NCBI GenBank assembly: GCA_037954325.1
Contig: JBBMNZ010000016.1
Span: forward strand, 1,612,001 to 1,676,000
Length of the DNA stretch: 64,000 nt
Reading direction: 5' to 3'
Source of the DNA: Fistularia commersonii
Lineage: Eukaryota; Chordata; Actinopteri; Syngnathiformes; Fistulariidae
This document shows positions 1-10,392 of this stretch, piece after piece. Each line of letters opens with the position of its first letter. Within the stretch, counting starts at the first letter, position 1. The notes beneath the pieces were generated by a model that ran no database searches, was not told where the DNA came from, and saw nothing but the letters and a program-made list of their open reading frames with translations. The position numbers were made by a program, and so were the translations under genes.

Positions 1-819
1 TTTTTTGTTTTAGATAGCTTCTCTATAGCCTCAATTGGGCACCTAGATGTGTTTCACCAAAGATCTTGGCACAAGGGACAGTAACACCTTGTCCTGCGTA
101 TCAATGAATACAGCAGCTCTGCCTCCAGCGGTGTGTGAATGGGTGAACATGATTCAGCAAAGGTGATGAAGGCACTTCAATAGTCGACCCCGCTGTCAGC
201 TTGTTTTCCATTGCAGAACAGAACGATGAAAGCAGCGGCAAAAATAGATATCTACAAGTTTATTACGATCGTAAACATTAATATCTCGCTTGTTGGTTCG
301 CTGTGTTTTCGGGTGGTATCGGCCACTCTAAATTTTATATTATTTTTTCACGTGTCATCTATTTTAAAAAGACACAGGGTGCGTTTGACTCTCGCCGTTG
401 TCGGCTGTGAGCTACGCTGCAATTTGTTGTCACTGAGCGGGTGCATAAAACAAGGAGAGCATCCATAAAGGCAGATGCTGTGCATAAAACAAGAGAACAT
501 AAAAGAGCAGGAGATGGAATCTTGATAATAAATAGAAAACATTTTTGAGATACGACGCTGTCGGGTTCGACGGTGCTTGTAACTCCACGTTTGTTGCGGC
601 GCTTTGGATTTGAGCCCTGAAGGACCGTGAAGGTACTGCAGCCGTAAAGGACTCATAGCTGGTGAATTTGGAACGGACAGTCGTAATCCCTCTGAGCTTT
701 TGATGCTCCTCCACGACAAACTGGTCACACCTTCAGACTGCATAAGGGTCATTTCAGCAAGCTAACCGCTACAGCGAGGATGAACGGATGAAAGAACTCC
801 CCTCCGGTTTCATGAATAA
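1..819. other. Intronic sequence with no recognised feature
   Basis: No exon, RNA gene or known repeat is recognised. The first EGF-like exon of lrp8 would be expected to the left of 2872 on the minus strand, but no cysteine pattern of an EGF module is seen here. Open frames of 85 to 134 codons overlap on both strands and resemble no family. Confidence 0.5.
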
Positions 820-908
820 GCACCAAACGGAAGGTGATGGAATGGCCAGCCAAGCAGGGACCTTCTGGCCTTGAGAAGAGGGTGCAAACCACTGCACCGC
901 CCTACTTG
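820..908 (-). repeat. tRNA-like SINE, 5' head fragment
   Basis: Read on the minus strand this gives a GGTGCAGTGG A-box-like start followed by a region ending agaaggtccctgcttgg, the degenerate B-box area. It matches the heads of the better copies at 53.6 and 32.9 kb. The body and tail are missing. Confidence 0.55.
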
Positions 909-955
909 GGTATTTTATACATATACATATATATGTACACACACACATGTAAACC

Positions 956-1535
956 TGGAGGAATGAAGGTTAGTTACAGCAAGACAGAGTGAATGTGTGT
1001 GAATGAGAGGAATCCAGGAGGAACGTGGAGGCTACAGGGAGTGGAGATCAAGAAGTTGGAGGATTTCAAGTACTTTGGGTTATAACCAGGTTCAAGCAGG
1101 TTGGAATGGGTGGATAAAAGTGTCAGGGGTACGAAGATATAGGGGATATCAGCCAGAATGAAAGGAAAAGTGGAGGAGAGTGATGTGGCCTAAAAATAGT
1201 GACAATGACCAAAAGACAGGAGGAAAAGCTGGAGGTCGCAGTGATGAAGATGTTGAGGTTCTCTTTAGGAGTGACCAGGATGGACAGGATCAGGAATGAA
1301 TCCATCAGCGGGACGGCATATGTTAGATGTTTTGGAGAGAAGATCAGAAAAGCCAGACTGAGGTGGTTGGGTCGAGGGATAGTGAATATATTGGTGGATG
1401 GATGCTGGAATTGGAGATCTACAGGAAGACCAAAGAGAAGATTGATGGACGTCATGAGAGAGGAGTATCCAGAAAACAGCATTAGATGGAGAAGGTGGAT
1501 TTACTGTGGAGACCCCTGAAGAGAAGAGCCCAAAG
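956..1535 (+). mobile_element. LINE-A fragment: C-terminal part and 3' end of a non-LTR retrotransposon
   Basis: Translated pieces read MKMLRFSLGVTRMDRIRNES, then RCFGEKIRKARLRWLG and GRPKRRLMDVMREE, ending CGDP. These are typical of the region after the reverse transcriptase in a fish LINE that I take to be RTE-like. The copy is 5'-truncated and carries stops and frameshifts. It ends in the family's 3' signature (gacccctgaag ... aaaggaaaagaag) and runs directly into a hairpin composite. Confidence 0.8.
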
Positions 1536-1843
1536 GAAAAGAAGTCAGAGGGGGGCAGGACATGTATGATTGAGACAAAGTGACGACTGAGATGGTTTGA
1601 ACATGAACACTCCTTTGTTCATGTCCAAAGCTTGGTGAAGATCTTGGTAGACAGGTGGTTGAAGGTGCAACTGCCAGGCGGGAGGTCTAGAGGAAGACCA
1701 AAGAGAAGATTTATGGATGTAGTGAGAGAGGATATGAAGGTAGTTGGTGTTAGAGAGGAGACTACAGAGAATAGGGTTAGACGGAGAAGGTTGAGCCACT
1801 GTGGCGACCCCTGAAGGGAAAAGCCGAAATGAAAAGAAGAAGA
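1536..1843 (+). mobile_element. LINE-A composite tail with snap-back hairpin, copy 1
   Basis: After the LINE-A 3' end, the sequence restarts with an internally deleted LINE-A: gacatgtatga from the RT region is joined to ctgagatggttt from the C-terminal region. Next comes an inverted repeat, GGTTTGAACATGAAC at 1594-1608 and GTTCATGTCCAAAG at 1617-1630, then a second LINE-A 3' end (GRPKRRFMDVVREDMK, CGDP, aaaagaagaag). The same junctions recur at 5.1, 34.7, 45.5 and 61.1 kb. Confidence 0.75.
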
Positions 1844-2104
1844 TATACATATAAACCTACTTAAATTAATCTTCAAATAGACCTCCGCGCTCCCGTTTAC
1901 CAGTCTGGAGGAAATCGGTGTATAAAAAGGATCTTGAATTTAGTTTTATTAAAATTGCGGGATTACCTCGGGGCGGAGAAGATCTGAGATTCAATCATTC
2001 GACTACTTAAATTGAGGCTTGTTTGAGAATTTCTTTTTTAATATGAATAAGTATACTGCGGAGAAGATCGGCTTGGCTGTGCGATTAAATCAAAAGGGCA
2101 GCAG
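1844..2104. other. Unassigned intronic sequence
   Basis: Nothing recognised between the LINE-A composite and the foldback-family arm. Confidence 0.4.
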
Positions 2105-2240
2105 GTGGAGCTTAGACTTCAAACAAATCTTTCCAAGTTCTTGTAGAAATCTTCTTGTCGTGGCAACTGGACTCGAATTTGATCACTTGAAGACGTTTCA
2201 GCCCTCATCCCAGGGGCTTCTTTGGTCCCAATGAGGTTTG
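2105..2240 (-). repeat. Foldback-family repeat, single arm
   Basis: The sequence has the family's landmarks: cttcttgtcgtggcaactgg, then cacttgaagacgtttcagc and a catcccaggggcttcttt block. The same words, in either orientation, occur at 8.2, 29.8, 30.4, 40.8, 54.8 and 61.5 kb. Only one arm is present here. Confidence 0.6.
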
Positions 2241-2871
2241 GGGATATAAACTCTATCGGCCATCAGGTTGGAGATCGGGAAAGTCTGGCTTCTAAACTCC
2301 AGATCGGCCCGAGGACGCGGCGGCATCCCTACTCCTGGAGAAACTCCTGCTCCTACGTGCCCTTGCATGGGATGTCACTGATGCAACACAAATGACTCCA
2401 ACAGCAATACCATCAGCTCCGTCTATTTAATAGACTTTATTAACCGGTGAGTGTGTGTATGTGTTTTCCCTTCAACGCCTGGCTGTTTTTGCAGCTGGAT
2501 TTCATTGATTGTGACGTGAAATCCGTGACTGAAGCCGGCTAAGTGGTAATTATCCACGGCGCGTGGATAATCACTGTGGTTCCTTATGGGTAGCGCAGTC
2601 CGGTCACGATCCGGCGGCTGAGAAGGCACCAGAGGGCAGAGTCGCTCGGCTCTTTGATCGTAACAAGGCAGCTGAGAAATGTCCTGATTTGCACCGCTTT
2701 GATCAAATGAAGCTCCTTTTCACGAGGAAGAGTGACCACCCGCATTTTCAAGTGTGTATGTGTGTGTCTGTGTGTGTGCGTGTGCTATGTAAATACACCC
2801 GAGGTGGTGGTAAAAATAAAAAAAAAAATCCAATGAATATCTTTGAGTGTGTATGATGGAGGTGTTCTTAC
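2241..2871. other. Intron 7 start, with an imperfect (TG)n tract
   Basis: This is the beginning of the intron after exon 7. An impure TG tract lies at about 2755-2792. No EGF-type exon is visible. Confidence 0.5.
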
Positions 2872-2994
2872 CGCACTCCTTCATGGGCTCATCAGACCAG
2901 TCCTTGCAGTCCTTCACGTTGTCACACACCTTGCTGCTGTCGATACACTCCCCGTTCTTACAGCGGAAATGTCTCGGTCCGTCGCACTTGGTCG
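2872..2994 (-). CDS. lrp8: lrp8 exon 7: LDL-receptor class A repeat LA8
   Basis: The exon is 123 bp, or 41 codons, phase 1-1. It starts after gttccaacag and ends at the donor gtaaga. The product reads TTKCDGPRHFRCKNGEC, then IDSSKVCDNVKDC and KDWSDEPMKEC. The closing DWSDEP-KEC is characteristic of the last LA repeat of VLDLR and LRP8, just before the EGF-A module, so the next exon should encode the first EGF-like domain; it was not found in 1-2871. The lysine-binding aromatic is replaced by valine (KVC). The acceptor has a poor pyrimidine tract compared with the other four exons, and LINE-A sequence begins only about 60 bp upstream of it. In mammals the LA8 equivalent is variably spliced or missing, so this exon may be optional here too; that is inference. 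Confidence 0.92.
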
Positions 2995-3055
2995 CTGTTG
3001 GAACAACGTGGAGTTTTACACATCATCTCAAACCTAACCACTTCCTGTGTTAAGG

Positions 3056-3610
3056 ATGGAATACACAGCATTTACAAAGTCAGAGGGACAGTGCTTGTTA
3101 GATGTTCTGGAGGAGTTTAGAATATCAGGTGGAAGAAAGGAGCAGGTGGAGAGGTTCAAGCACTGAGGGTCTGCAGTCCAGAGCACTGGAAAGGGTGGAG
3201 AAGAATTGGAGGAATTGGTGAAAGCAGGTTGGACGGGTGGTAAAAAGAACATCAGCCAGGAGGAAAGGAAAAGGGAGGTCCTCTGAGGGGGAGGAACGTG
3301 TGCATGAGTATCAGTCAGAGTGAAAGCAAAGGTGGAGAAGACAGGAGGCAGCAGAGGTGAAGTTATGGAGGTTCCTCTTTGAGTGAGGAGGATGGAGAGA
3401 ATCAGGACAGTGCATGGTAGATGTTCATGGAGATCAAGTCACACTGTGATGGTTTGGACATGGACAGAGGAGGGAGGGACAAGATTTGAGTAGAAGGATG
3501 CTGAGGTTGGAGGGTTGAGAGGAAGACAAGTGAGGAGGTTTATGGATGGAGAGAGGGAAAGTTCAAAGAAGAGGGTGGAGAGAGGGTGAGACGGAGGCAG
3601 GTGATTGGCC
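3056..3610 (+). mobile_element. LINE-A fragment, degenerate
   Basis: It contains degenerate forms of the LINE-A C-terminal region: gatggtttggacatggac agaggagg at 3450-3477, then gaggaagac and tttatggatggagag, ending in a ggtgattggccgggg tail. This copy keeps the uninverted form of the segment that forms a hairpin in the composites. It starts about 60 bp upstream of the acceptor of lrp8 exon 7. Confidence 0.65.
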
Positions 3611-4200
3611 GGGGCTAAGCCCCCAATTGCGAAGTTGGTGGTTCCATCCCTGATTCCTCCTGCCTGCAGGACTCTGAACCCCCAGATGTTCCAGATTGTC
3701 TGGTTAGTGCCCAGCATGCAGCCTGGGTGTGTAAACGCAATCCAGAGCAGAACGCTTTGAAACCACAAGGTAAAGAAGTTGTTCTCCAAGCGCAGACCAT
3801 CGCAATCATTCTCTCTTCAATTGTGTAGAAATGTCCAACTTCATAATCTATGGTGAGATTAGCTCCCTGGCACCTTCCGTGTGTAAAATGATGTGGCCGA
3901 TAAAAGAAACGTGACGTCTCGTAAACGCTGCCATGAATGTCGGCGCTCGAACGCGCAGCTCTAGCAGGCAATCGGCAGAGAAGCTGACAGTGTTTGCCCT
4001 CAACGGGACGCATGAATTATTCATACGGTCGTCTCCTGCAGGTCCAGACAGGTCTGCGTGTGCGGAGAAGGTGGGAGGTGACTGCTTCAGCTCGGGGTTT
4101 CATGAATGGGATTAAGTCAGTAGACGATATGTCTGAGGTGTCTTAGTATACGGGCAAATGGAAAGCAAATTTTTGAACAAGTATATATATGAATATGTAA
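3611..4200. other. Intron 6, no recognised feature
   Basis: Chance open frames on both strands. No family resemblance was seen. Confidence 0.4.
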
Positions 4201-4204
4201 TAAA

Positions 4205-5125
4205 CAGAGAAGTATGATAGACTGGAACAGGACATGTATGCTAGCTAGTGAGACAGTGGTGAGGTGGGCTGTTGGTGTAACAGAGAAATTCAAAGTGGTG
4301 TTGAGACTTTGTCAGAGATCAGCTCTGAGACCCTTCTTGTTTGCAGTGGTGATGGGCAGGCTGACACATGAGGTCAGACAGGAATCTCATTGGACCATGT
4401 TTGCAGATTAAATTGTGATGTGTCGTGAGAGCAGGGAACAGGTTGAGGAAAATCTAGAGAGGTACAGGTATGCACTGGAAAGGTGAGGAATGAAGGTTAG
4501 TTGTAGCAAGACAGGATATATGTGTGTGAATGAGAGGAACCCAGGAAGAACGATGAGGCTACAGGGAGTGGAGATCAAGAAGTTGGAGGATTTCAAGTAC
4601 TTAAGGTTCAGAGAGTAGGAGAGTGTGGAAAAGAGGTGAAGAGACGGGTTCAAGCAGGCTGGAATGGGGGGAGAAAAGTGTCAGGGATGCGAAGAGATAG
4701 AAAACATTCAGCCGGAATGAAAGGAAAGGTGGAGGAGACAGTGGTGAGATGGTCTACAAGCAGCGACAATGACCAAAAGACAGGAGGCAGAGCTGGAGGT
4801 CACATACATGAACATGTTGAGGTTCTCTTTGGGAGTGACGAGAACGGATAGGATCAGAATGAGTCCAACAGAGGGACGGCACATGTTAAATGTTTTGGAG
4901 ATGGAGTCAGACTGAGATGGATGGGTCAGGAACAGATGAGGGATAGTGAATATATCTGTAGACGGATGCAAGAATTGGAGGTCTAGAGAAAGATTAAAGA
5001 GAAGATTGATGGACTTAGTGACAGAGGATAGAAAGTTTGTTGGTTTGACAGAGGAGGATCCAGAAAACAGTGTTGGAGGGAGAAGGTTGATTCACTGTGG
5101 AGACCCCTGAAGGGAAAAGCCCAAA
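4205..5125 (+). mobile_element. LINE-A fragment spanning RT palm to 3' end
   Basis: The pieces read in order: ETVVRWAVGVTEKFKVVLR, QRSALRPFLFAVVMGRLTHE, TMFAD then a stop where the second aspartate of the catalytic box belongs, and REQVEENLERYRYALE. The RVQAGWNG region, the LGVTR region and the CGDP 3' end follow. The reading frame is broken several times. It is the longest copy wholly inside the window. Confidence 0.82.
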
Positions 5126-5440
5126 GGAAAAGAAGAATATGTCACAGGGGTACAGGACATGTATGACCAAGACAGAGTGATGACTGAGACGGTTTGGACA
5201 TGAACACTCCTCTGTTCATGTCCAAACCATGATGAAGATCTGGGCAGAAGGTTGCTGAAGGTGGAGCTACCAGGCAGGAGGTCTAGAGGAAGACCAAAGA
5301 GAAGATTGATGGATGTAGTAGGAGAGGATATGAAGGTGAGAGAGAAAGGGATCCAGAGAATAGGGTTAGATGGCGAAGGTTGATTTGCTGTGGAGACCCC
5401 TGAAGGGAAAATCCCAAAGGAAAAAGAAGAAGATGAATAT
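5126..5440 (+). mobile_element. LINE-A composite tail with perfect snap-back hairpin, copy 2
   Basis: The junction is identical to the other composites: a LINE-A 3' end, then gtacaggacatgtatgacc, then the hairpin and a second 3' end. The hairpin is perfect here. GGTTTGGACATGAAC at 5191-5205 pairs with GTTCATGTCCAAACC at 5214-5228 around an 8-nt loop. It ends cctgaagggaaaatcccaaa and an A-rich tail. Confidence 0.8.
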
Positions 5441-6057
5441 GTAGCAGAAAGGTAACTGACAGAATAACATATATAAGGACCTCATTATGAGAGTTGCTTC
5501 TGTATAGGTCAGAATGGAGAAGATGCACTAGAGTGGAAACTGCAGTGCATCCGGCTGGGTCGGATCCATCCGGGGGTCAGGGGCCGGTGCATACTCTCCA
5601 GGAAAAGTAGAACATTATCTGAGCTGCTGATCGTACCCCAGCTTGACTTTCAGAGTGACTCATAGTGTATTGTGCTGCCTCGAGAGTGAGAAAAATAAAC
5701 CCATTCCAGGGACTCCACCAACTGCAGCATCTCTCCAGGCGTCCACCATTATTTATTTTATAAATACTAAAGCTATTATTGCATCAATGCAGGAATTAGC
5801 ATGCAACTGTTAGCGCTACATAGTAATACTATCACAACAGAGAACAGAAACCTTGTTTAGCAGTTAGCATCTTGCACAAGTTCCCCGCATGCAAAAACAC
5901 ATTGGAAACTTCAAGTTGCAAATGATTTTAGACCGAAGCTAACAGAGGCTAGTATAATTAGCCGTGATGAGCATGCATCTTTCCATTTTAAAGGACACCT
6001 TCTCACTCTTGGCCGTTTGCTGTAACTGTCCTGAGCGACGTCAGAGGCGATACCTAC
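5441..6057. other. Intron 6, no recognised feature
   Basis: No repeat or exon was recognised before the donor of exon 6. Confidence 0.4.
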
Positions 6058-6180
6058 TGTTGACGCAGCCGGCCTCGTCGCTGTAGTCCGGACAGTCGTG
6101 GACCTTATTGCACTGCTTGGTGCCGTGGATGCAGGAGCCGTCGCCACACTGGAACTCGTCGGGCCTGCAGGTGAGCAGGG
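6058..6180 (-). CDS. lrp8: lrp8 exon 6: LDL-receptor class A repeat LA7
   Basis: The exon is 123 bp, or 41 codons, phase 1-1. The acceptor is gtcccgcag and the donor gtaggt. The product includes TCRPDEFQCGDGSC, IHGTKQCNKVHDC and PDYSDEAGC, with six cysteines. The calcium box is YSDE, normal. The residue before cysteine 4 is glutamine (KQC) and the following residue is asparagine in place of the aspartate of CDG. The aromatic lysine-binding site is therefore absent, as it also is in LA7 of VLDLR (RQCNG). This repeat probably contributes structure more than ligand contact; that last point is inference. Between this exon and exon 5 lie 6.1 kb of intron holding a SINE, a foldback, a pogo-like element and a hAT element. 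Confidence 0.93.
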
Positions 6181-6790
6181 CTGCGGGACACCAACAAAAC
6201 CGAGCTCGTCAAAGGGACACAGCAGTAAGACTAGCGGTCATCTTCAGTCCACATTTGCACCCATACGTCCCTCAATCTCATTCTGTCCATGTCTAAAAAA
6301 AAGCCTTTATGTAGCGACTAATCATGGCAGACTACCCATTTTATTCCCTATTAAAACTTGCGTCCATGGAGCCGGCAAGCTCCCTGGCAGCATCTCCATA
6401 CAATATTTAGGCGAGAAAGTAAGACACCCTAAAATTCAGCGTTATCAATACCGATGATTATTGGTGTGATTAGAACTTTTGCCAATATACTTAATTGATT
6501 TCCCCAGGGGGGGAAATAGCTTTTTTTTGAAAGATTAGAACTCGAAGACCTTCTATTCTAAAAAGTTAAAGGTATGTAAAAATTTATAAAAATGCATGCA
6601 ACATATATACATATGTATTTACAAGTACATGTAATATTTTTTTTGGAAAGCGATGCTGTTATTGGGAAATGGGTGACAGACAAATGTTTGAGTTCAAATT
6701 CTCTTGCAGGATTCAGCACACGACAGTTGGGGGAACTTTGCCCTCTCTCTGGTCTTCAATGGATTAGTTGGTCCAGTTTTTCTACTGTTC
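6181..6790. other. Intron 5, 3' end; no recognised repeat
   Basis: Contains the acceptor of exon 6 with a mixed pyrimidine tract. Otherwise AT-rich and unassigned. Confidence 0.4.
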
Positions 6791-7075
6791 GTTCATTCAT
6801 TCATTCATTCATTCATTCATTCATTCATTCATTCATTCACAATAGTGCCTTTTCCTGCAGTCAGGGTCACTGTAGCCGATCTCACATATGGAGACATCCA
6901 ACCATTCACACATATGGACAATGTAGGGTCTCCAGTGAACCTTCTAGATGTGTTTGGACTGTGGGAGGAACCTGAAGATCCCTGAGGAACCCCACGCAGA
7001 CACGGGGAGAACATGGAGGCTCCACACAAGAAGACCTCCTTTGGGAATCCAACCTTTTTGGCTCCAGAAGGAGCG
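6791..7075 (-). repeat. tRNA-like SINE with (GAAT)n tail
   Basis: Read on the minus strand, a body with cccacagtccaaacacat and tccatatgtgtgaatggttg ends in a (GAAT)n tail; on the plus strand this is (ATTC)n at 6791-6838. The words gacatccaaccattcacac and gtgtttggactgtgggagga are the family markers. The 5' head is degenerate. Confidence 0.7.
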
Positions 7076-7560
7076 AAATCAACCAATGTGGATTTACTCC
7101 GATTAACGGCAGTCGTTTGATGGATCACCCCAAAGCGCCGCGTCTCGCAAGCAGGCGCCGGCGTTTGTTTTTCGGCAGGTTCGTTCAATCACTTCTCTTT
7201 TTAAACTTTCAGCCCCGTCGGGGAGCATGATGGATGACCGAGATAACGAGCGCACGATCACTGTTTCGGGGTTTCTCGAACAAAACACCGTTTGAACTTC
7301 CACGACGACCAAAAAAACGCCACGTTCGGGTCGAAAGACGCATTTCCGACCCTCGGGCGAGAATGTTTTTAGGACGAGCGTTTTACGACAAATCAGGACC
7401 GTCGTTATAGAGTGCAGATTCTGTGAGCTGGTGTCTGAGCTCAGCTAATTATGATTAATCCCCGGGATGAAAAATCCCAATAATGAATCGGCGTCTGCAG
7501 AGATTTTGACGGGATTCATCTGGCTCCGTTCCTCATCTTTGTGAACCTCCGTGGCACTGG
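7076..7560. other. Intron 5, no recognised feature
   Basis: Fairly CpG-rich in parts (about 7130-7400). No open frame or repeat was recognised. Confidence 0.35.
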
Positions 7561-7569
7561 AAGAAGTTT

Positions 7570-7985
7570 TTGCTAGAACATTTCAGGAATGAGGCTTCTT
7601 GGAGCACTGGGACAACAGAAGGACCAGGGAACTTTTGTTCCTGGACCATCTTAGCTCCTACTCAGAAGACACACACATTACCAGATACTTCTTTTGAGCT
7701 GAGGAGCACCATTCAAAAACCTCTCCTGGTCGCTGCTCAGATGTTTTCTTGGGACAAAATGGACAGAAGGAGAGAGAAATGGAGTGACCAAGAGGTCCAA
7801 GCTCTTCTGGTCCGCTACACTTCGGAGGGGTTTCCAGGGATTGAAGAGGAACATCTACATTTTGGCCAGAGTAAGGATGGAGTCAGGGTTCTTTACATGG
7901 TGAAGCAGTGCAGGGAGAAGATAACACTCCAACCATCTGATAGTCCATGGTTATTATTCCATGAATGCTGTGGCAGCTTCACCTC
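7570..7985 (+). pseudogene. Possible Myb/SANT-like transposon-derived fragment
   Basis: An open frame of 145 codons contains MDRRREKWSDQEVQALL and, about 45 residues later, QCREKI. These are the ends of a Myb/SANT-like trihelix domain (Myb_DNA-bind_4 type), which accompanies Harbinger-type DNA transposons in fish. The middle part does not match and may be frameshifted. The rest of the frame is unrecognised. A host exon is unlikely because no splice context or second exon is visible. This is a moderate to low confidence call. Confidence 0.4.
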
Positions 7986-8147
7986 CATGGTCCATCTTCT
8001 TCTTTGATGGTTTGTTTTGAGTGTGGAGCTGAAGGTGGTCTTCCCCATCATCCATAACCCCCTCTCTGGTCTTCCTCTAGATCTCCTGCCTTGCAGCTCC
8101 AACCTCAGCATCCTTCTACCCAGACCTTCACCGTCCGTCTTCTGTCT
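7986..8147 (-). mobile_element. LINE-A fragment, 3' region
   Basis: On the minus strand it reads RRMLRLELQGRRSRGRPER, the LINE-A C-terminal motif, followed by degenerate sequence. It abuts the foldback element. Confidence 0.65.
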
Positions 8148-8362
8148 AACATGTCTGTGGAGCTTCTCAGTCATCCAGGTCATGATGTATTGTTGTTGAA
8201 ATCTTCCTGTCTTGGCAGGTGGACTTGAATTCTTCACTTGAAGATGTTTCACCTCTTATCTGAAAGGCTTCTTTAGTTGTGGAACTACTGAAGAAGCTTC
8301 TGGGATGAGGAATGAAAGGTCTTCAAGAGAAGAAATTCAAGTCCAGCTTTCCTCAAGAACTC
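8148..8362. repeat. Foldback element, head-to-head arms with almost no spacer
   Basis: The left arm (about 8205-8281: ggacttgaattcttcacttg, gatgtttcacctctt, ggcttctttagttg) is followed at once by its inverted partner (about 8284-8360: aagaagcttctgggatgagg, gtcttcaagagaagaaattc, agtccagc). The stem is about 65-70 bp with mismatches. It is the same family as the larger foldback at 29.8 kb. Confidence 0.7.
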
Positions 8363-8861
8363 CAAGTCTAAACCTTCTCAGTGTGACTTCATCTGCATAA
8401 CATCCACAAAGTACTGTTCCTTCACATTTTCAGCCCTTCCTTCTGTCTTATCTCCAGCGTCTCCAAACCAGACACCATGTCTACTCTTCACTTCATCCAT
8501 ATTCTGAGTGTGTCCACAGGAAGGAGAGCAGACTTTGATTTAACTTGTAAAATATAAAGTACCAATAATGAAACAGAAATAATCACGGAGCTGTTTCCAA
8601 TCTTGCTGTTATTGTCGAGAGATCCGTGAAAAAAAAAAAAGTCATTTTCTCCTCACTTTATATTTGTCTGGTTTGAAAACCTGAGCTTACACATTCAGCT
8701 TTTTTCTTTCTTTCTCCCAGCAAAAAGTTGTTGAAATCAAGGACATTTTAAAACTTGTCTGAAGGCCTTTGGCTTGGATTTAGCAGAACACAAAGGGGAA
8801 CTGCCACCACAGGATTTTAGAATTAATGCCCAAAAAAGTAAAAAGAAAAATGGAAATTCAC
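8363..8861. other. Intron 5, no recognised feature
   Basis: Contains a short poly(A) run near 8629. Otherwise unassigned. Confidence 0.35.
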
Positions 8862-9170
8862 TCATCCCTGCACAGGATGTTAAAGCCTATCCCAGCAGTC
8901 ATTGGACAAGAGGCAGGTTCCCTCTGGACCAATCAGAGGGCCAAATGTAGAGATGTCCAACCACTCACCCTCTCATTCACATGTCTGGACAATGCAGGGT
9001 CTCTATGAACCTTCTGCATGTGTTTGGACTGCGGGACGAACCTGGAAAACCCCGAGGAACCCCACGCAGACACAGGGAGAACATGGAGACTCCAAACAGA
9101 GAGGAACCCCTTGGGAATCCAAGCAGGGACCTTCTGGCTGTGGTGGAAGCGCGAACTTCTGCGCCATTAT
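8862..9170 (-). repeat. tRNA-like SINE, nearly full body, no microsatellite tail
   Basis: Family markers are present: aggcaggttccctctggacc, aatcagagggccaaatg, tccaaccactcac, tgtttggactgcgggacg, acgcagacacagggagaaca and a ccttctggctgtg head. On the minus strand the order is head, body, tail side. Confidence 0.7.
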
Positions 9171-9337
9171 GTGTCGTAAACCAGAGTTCAATAAGACAGT
9201 GGATATAACAGAGGGTCAGTATGTGGAGTGAGTTTTAAAGACCCACTGGATATTCAGACAGTTTATCCCCTTTTAGCATCACTTTGGAAATGTAAACTGA
9301 TAAAATTGCTTTTCTAGGACAAGTAGTGTATCACCGA

Positions 9338-10392
9338 ACCGTATTATGCCGACCATCAGGCGCGCTGTGTTATAAAGCGCAATATCAATGAAGGGGTTTA
9401 TTTTCATACATAAGGCGTGCTGGGTTATAAGGCAAGTGATAAAACATATGGTATATCAAACAAAAAAAAAACATCACTTTCGTCAATTTTTATTCATCTC
9501 GCTTTGTTCCCTCGTTTGCTTTTCTTTACTTTGTGCAGTTCATCTGCTTGCTTCCTCCACTTCCATACCATTGATTCATTCATGTTGAATTCATTGGCGA
9601 CTGCTCGGTTCCCATCATCTACTGCCTGACTGACAGCCTTGAATATGAATTCCGCTTCGTCAGCAGGTGCCATTTTTTGGGGTCCTCCTTCATTAATACA
9701 CAGGACAAGGTGTTTCTGCCCCTCGTGCCAAAATGGGAGGTAAAAACAAGCCAAGAAGCCCAATCCAGGCTGTAGGGAAGCTAGTTAAAACAAACAACAA
9801 GCTAGCTACCAGCAACAAAACTATATAGCTGATCCAAAAGCTAACTCTTTCTTTAGCAACCTGCCTCGCTACCATGCTTCCTCCTTAGCCACAACTGCTC
9901 ACTTGCTCGCTTGCTCCATCCCAACTCAGTCAATAGGGCAACGACAGACTTTGCGTAATGCAGAATAATATTCTGTCAAAGCACGGCACGTACCGCTTTT
10001 ACAAAAAGTAGCGGAGGTAAGCGAACAACGTTGTGTTCTCTGCTTGGTTTTATGGTTGCCAGCGATAGCGAGTGTGAGGTTGGAACAACATTGTATTTCA
10101 GTTGTCTAACGTCGTCTGGGGTTGCAACCCATAGTGAACCAAGGACCGACTTAGACACGGCGTCCTGTATCAGGTGGGAACGACCCGACAATCAGTCAAG
10201 CGGAGCGGCTTGGTCGCTTACCAAAGTTGGTCTAAAAAGATTTTGACAGATGTTTGAGCGCAGTGTACTGCATGAAATTGGTTGGAGGTCAGTAAGCGCA
10301 AGAATTCATACGGAAGGCGCAGTGGATTATAACATCTGATTTTTGAGAACATTTAAGGATTTTACTAGAGCCTTATAGTGCAAAAATATGGC
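9338..10392 (-). mobile_element. pogo-like DNA transposon remnant with terminal inverted repeats
   Basis: The ends are inverted copies. The left reads ACCGTATTATGCCGACCATC and the right, reverse-complemented, GCCATATTTTTGCACTATAA, with further ggcgc/ttataa words inside each end. On the minus strand (9763-9494) an open frame carries KAVSQAVDDGNRAVANEFN and NESMVWKWRKQADEL, the Psq-type helix-turn-helix that opens pogo/CENP-B-like transposases. It stops after KKSKRGNKAR, where the second DNA-binding helix and the DDE domain should follow. It is a deletion derivative of about 1.05 kb and cannot make transposase. Confidence 0.7.

Noticed and set aside
1..2871. Search for the first EGF-like exon after LA8
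   Set aside because: No NNGGCSH-type or other EGF cysteine pattern was seen on the minus strand.
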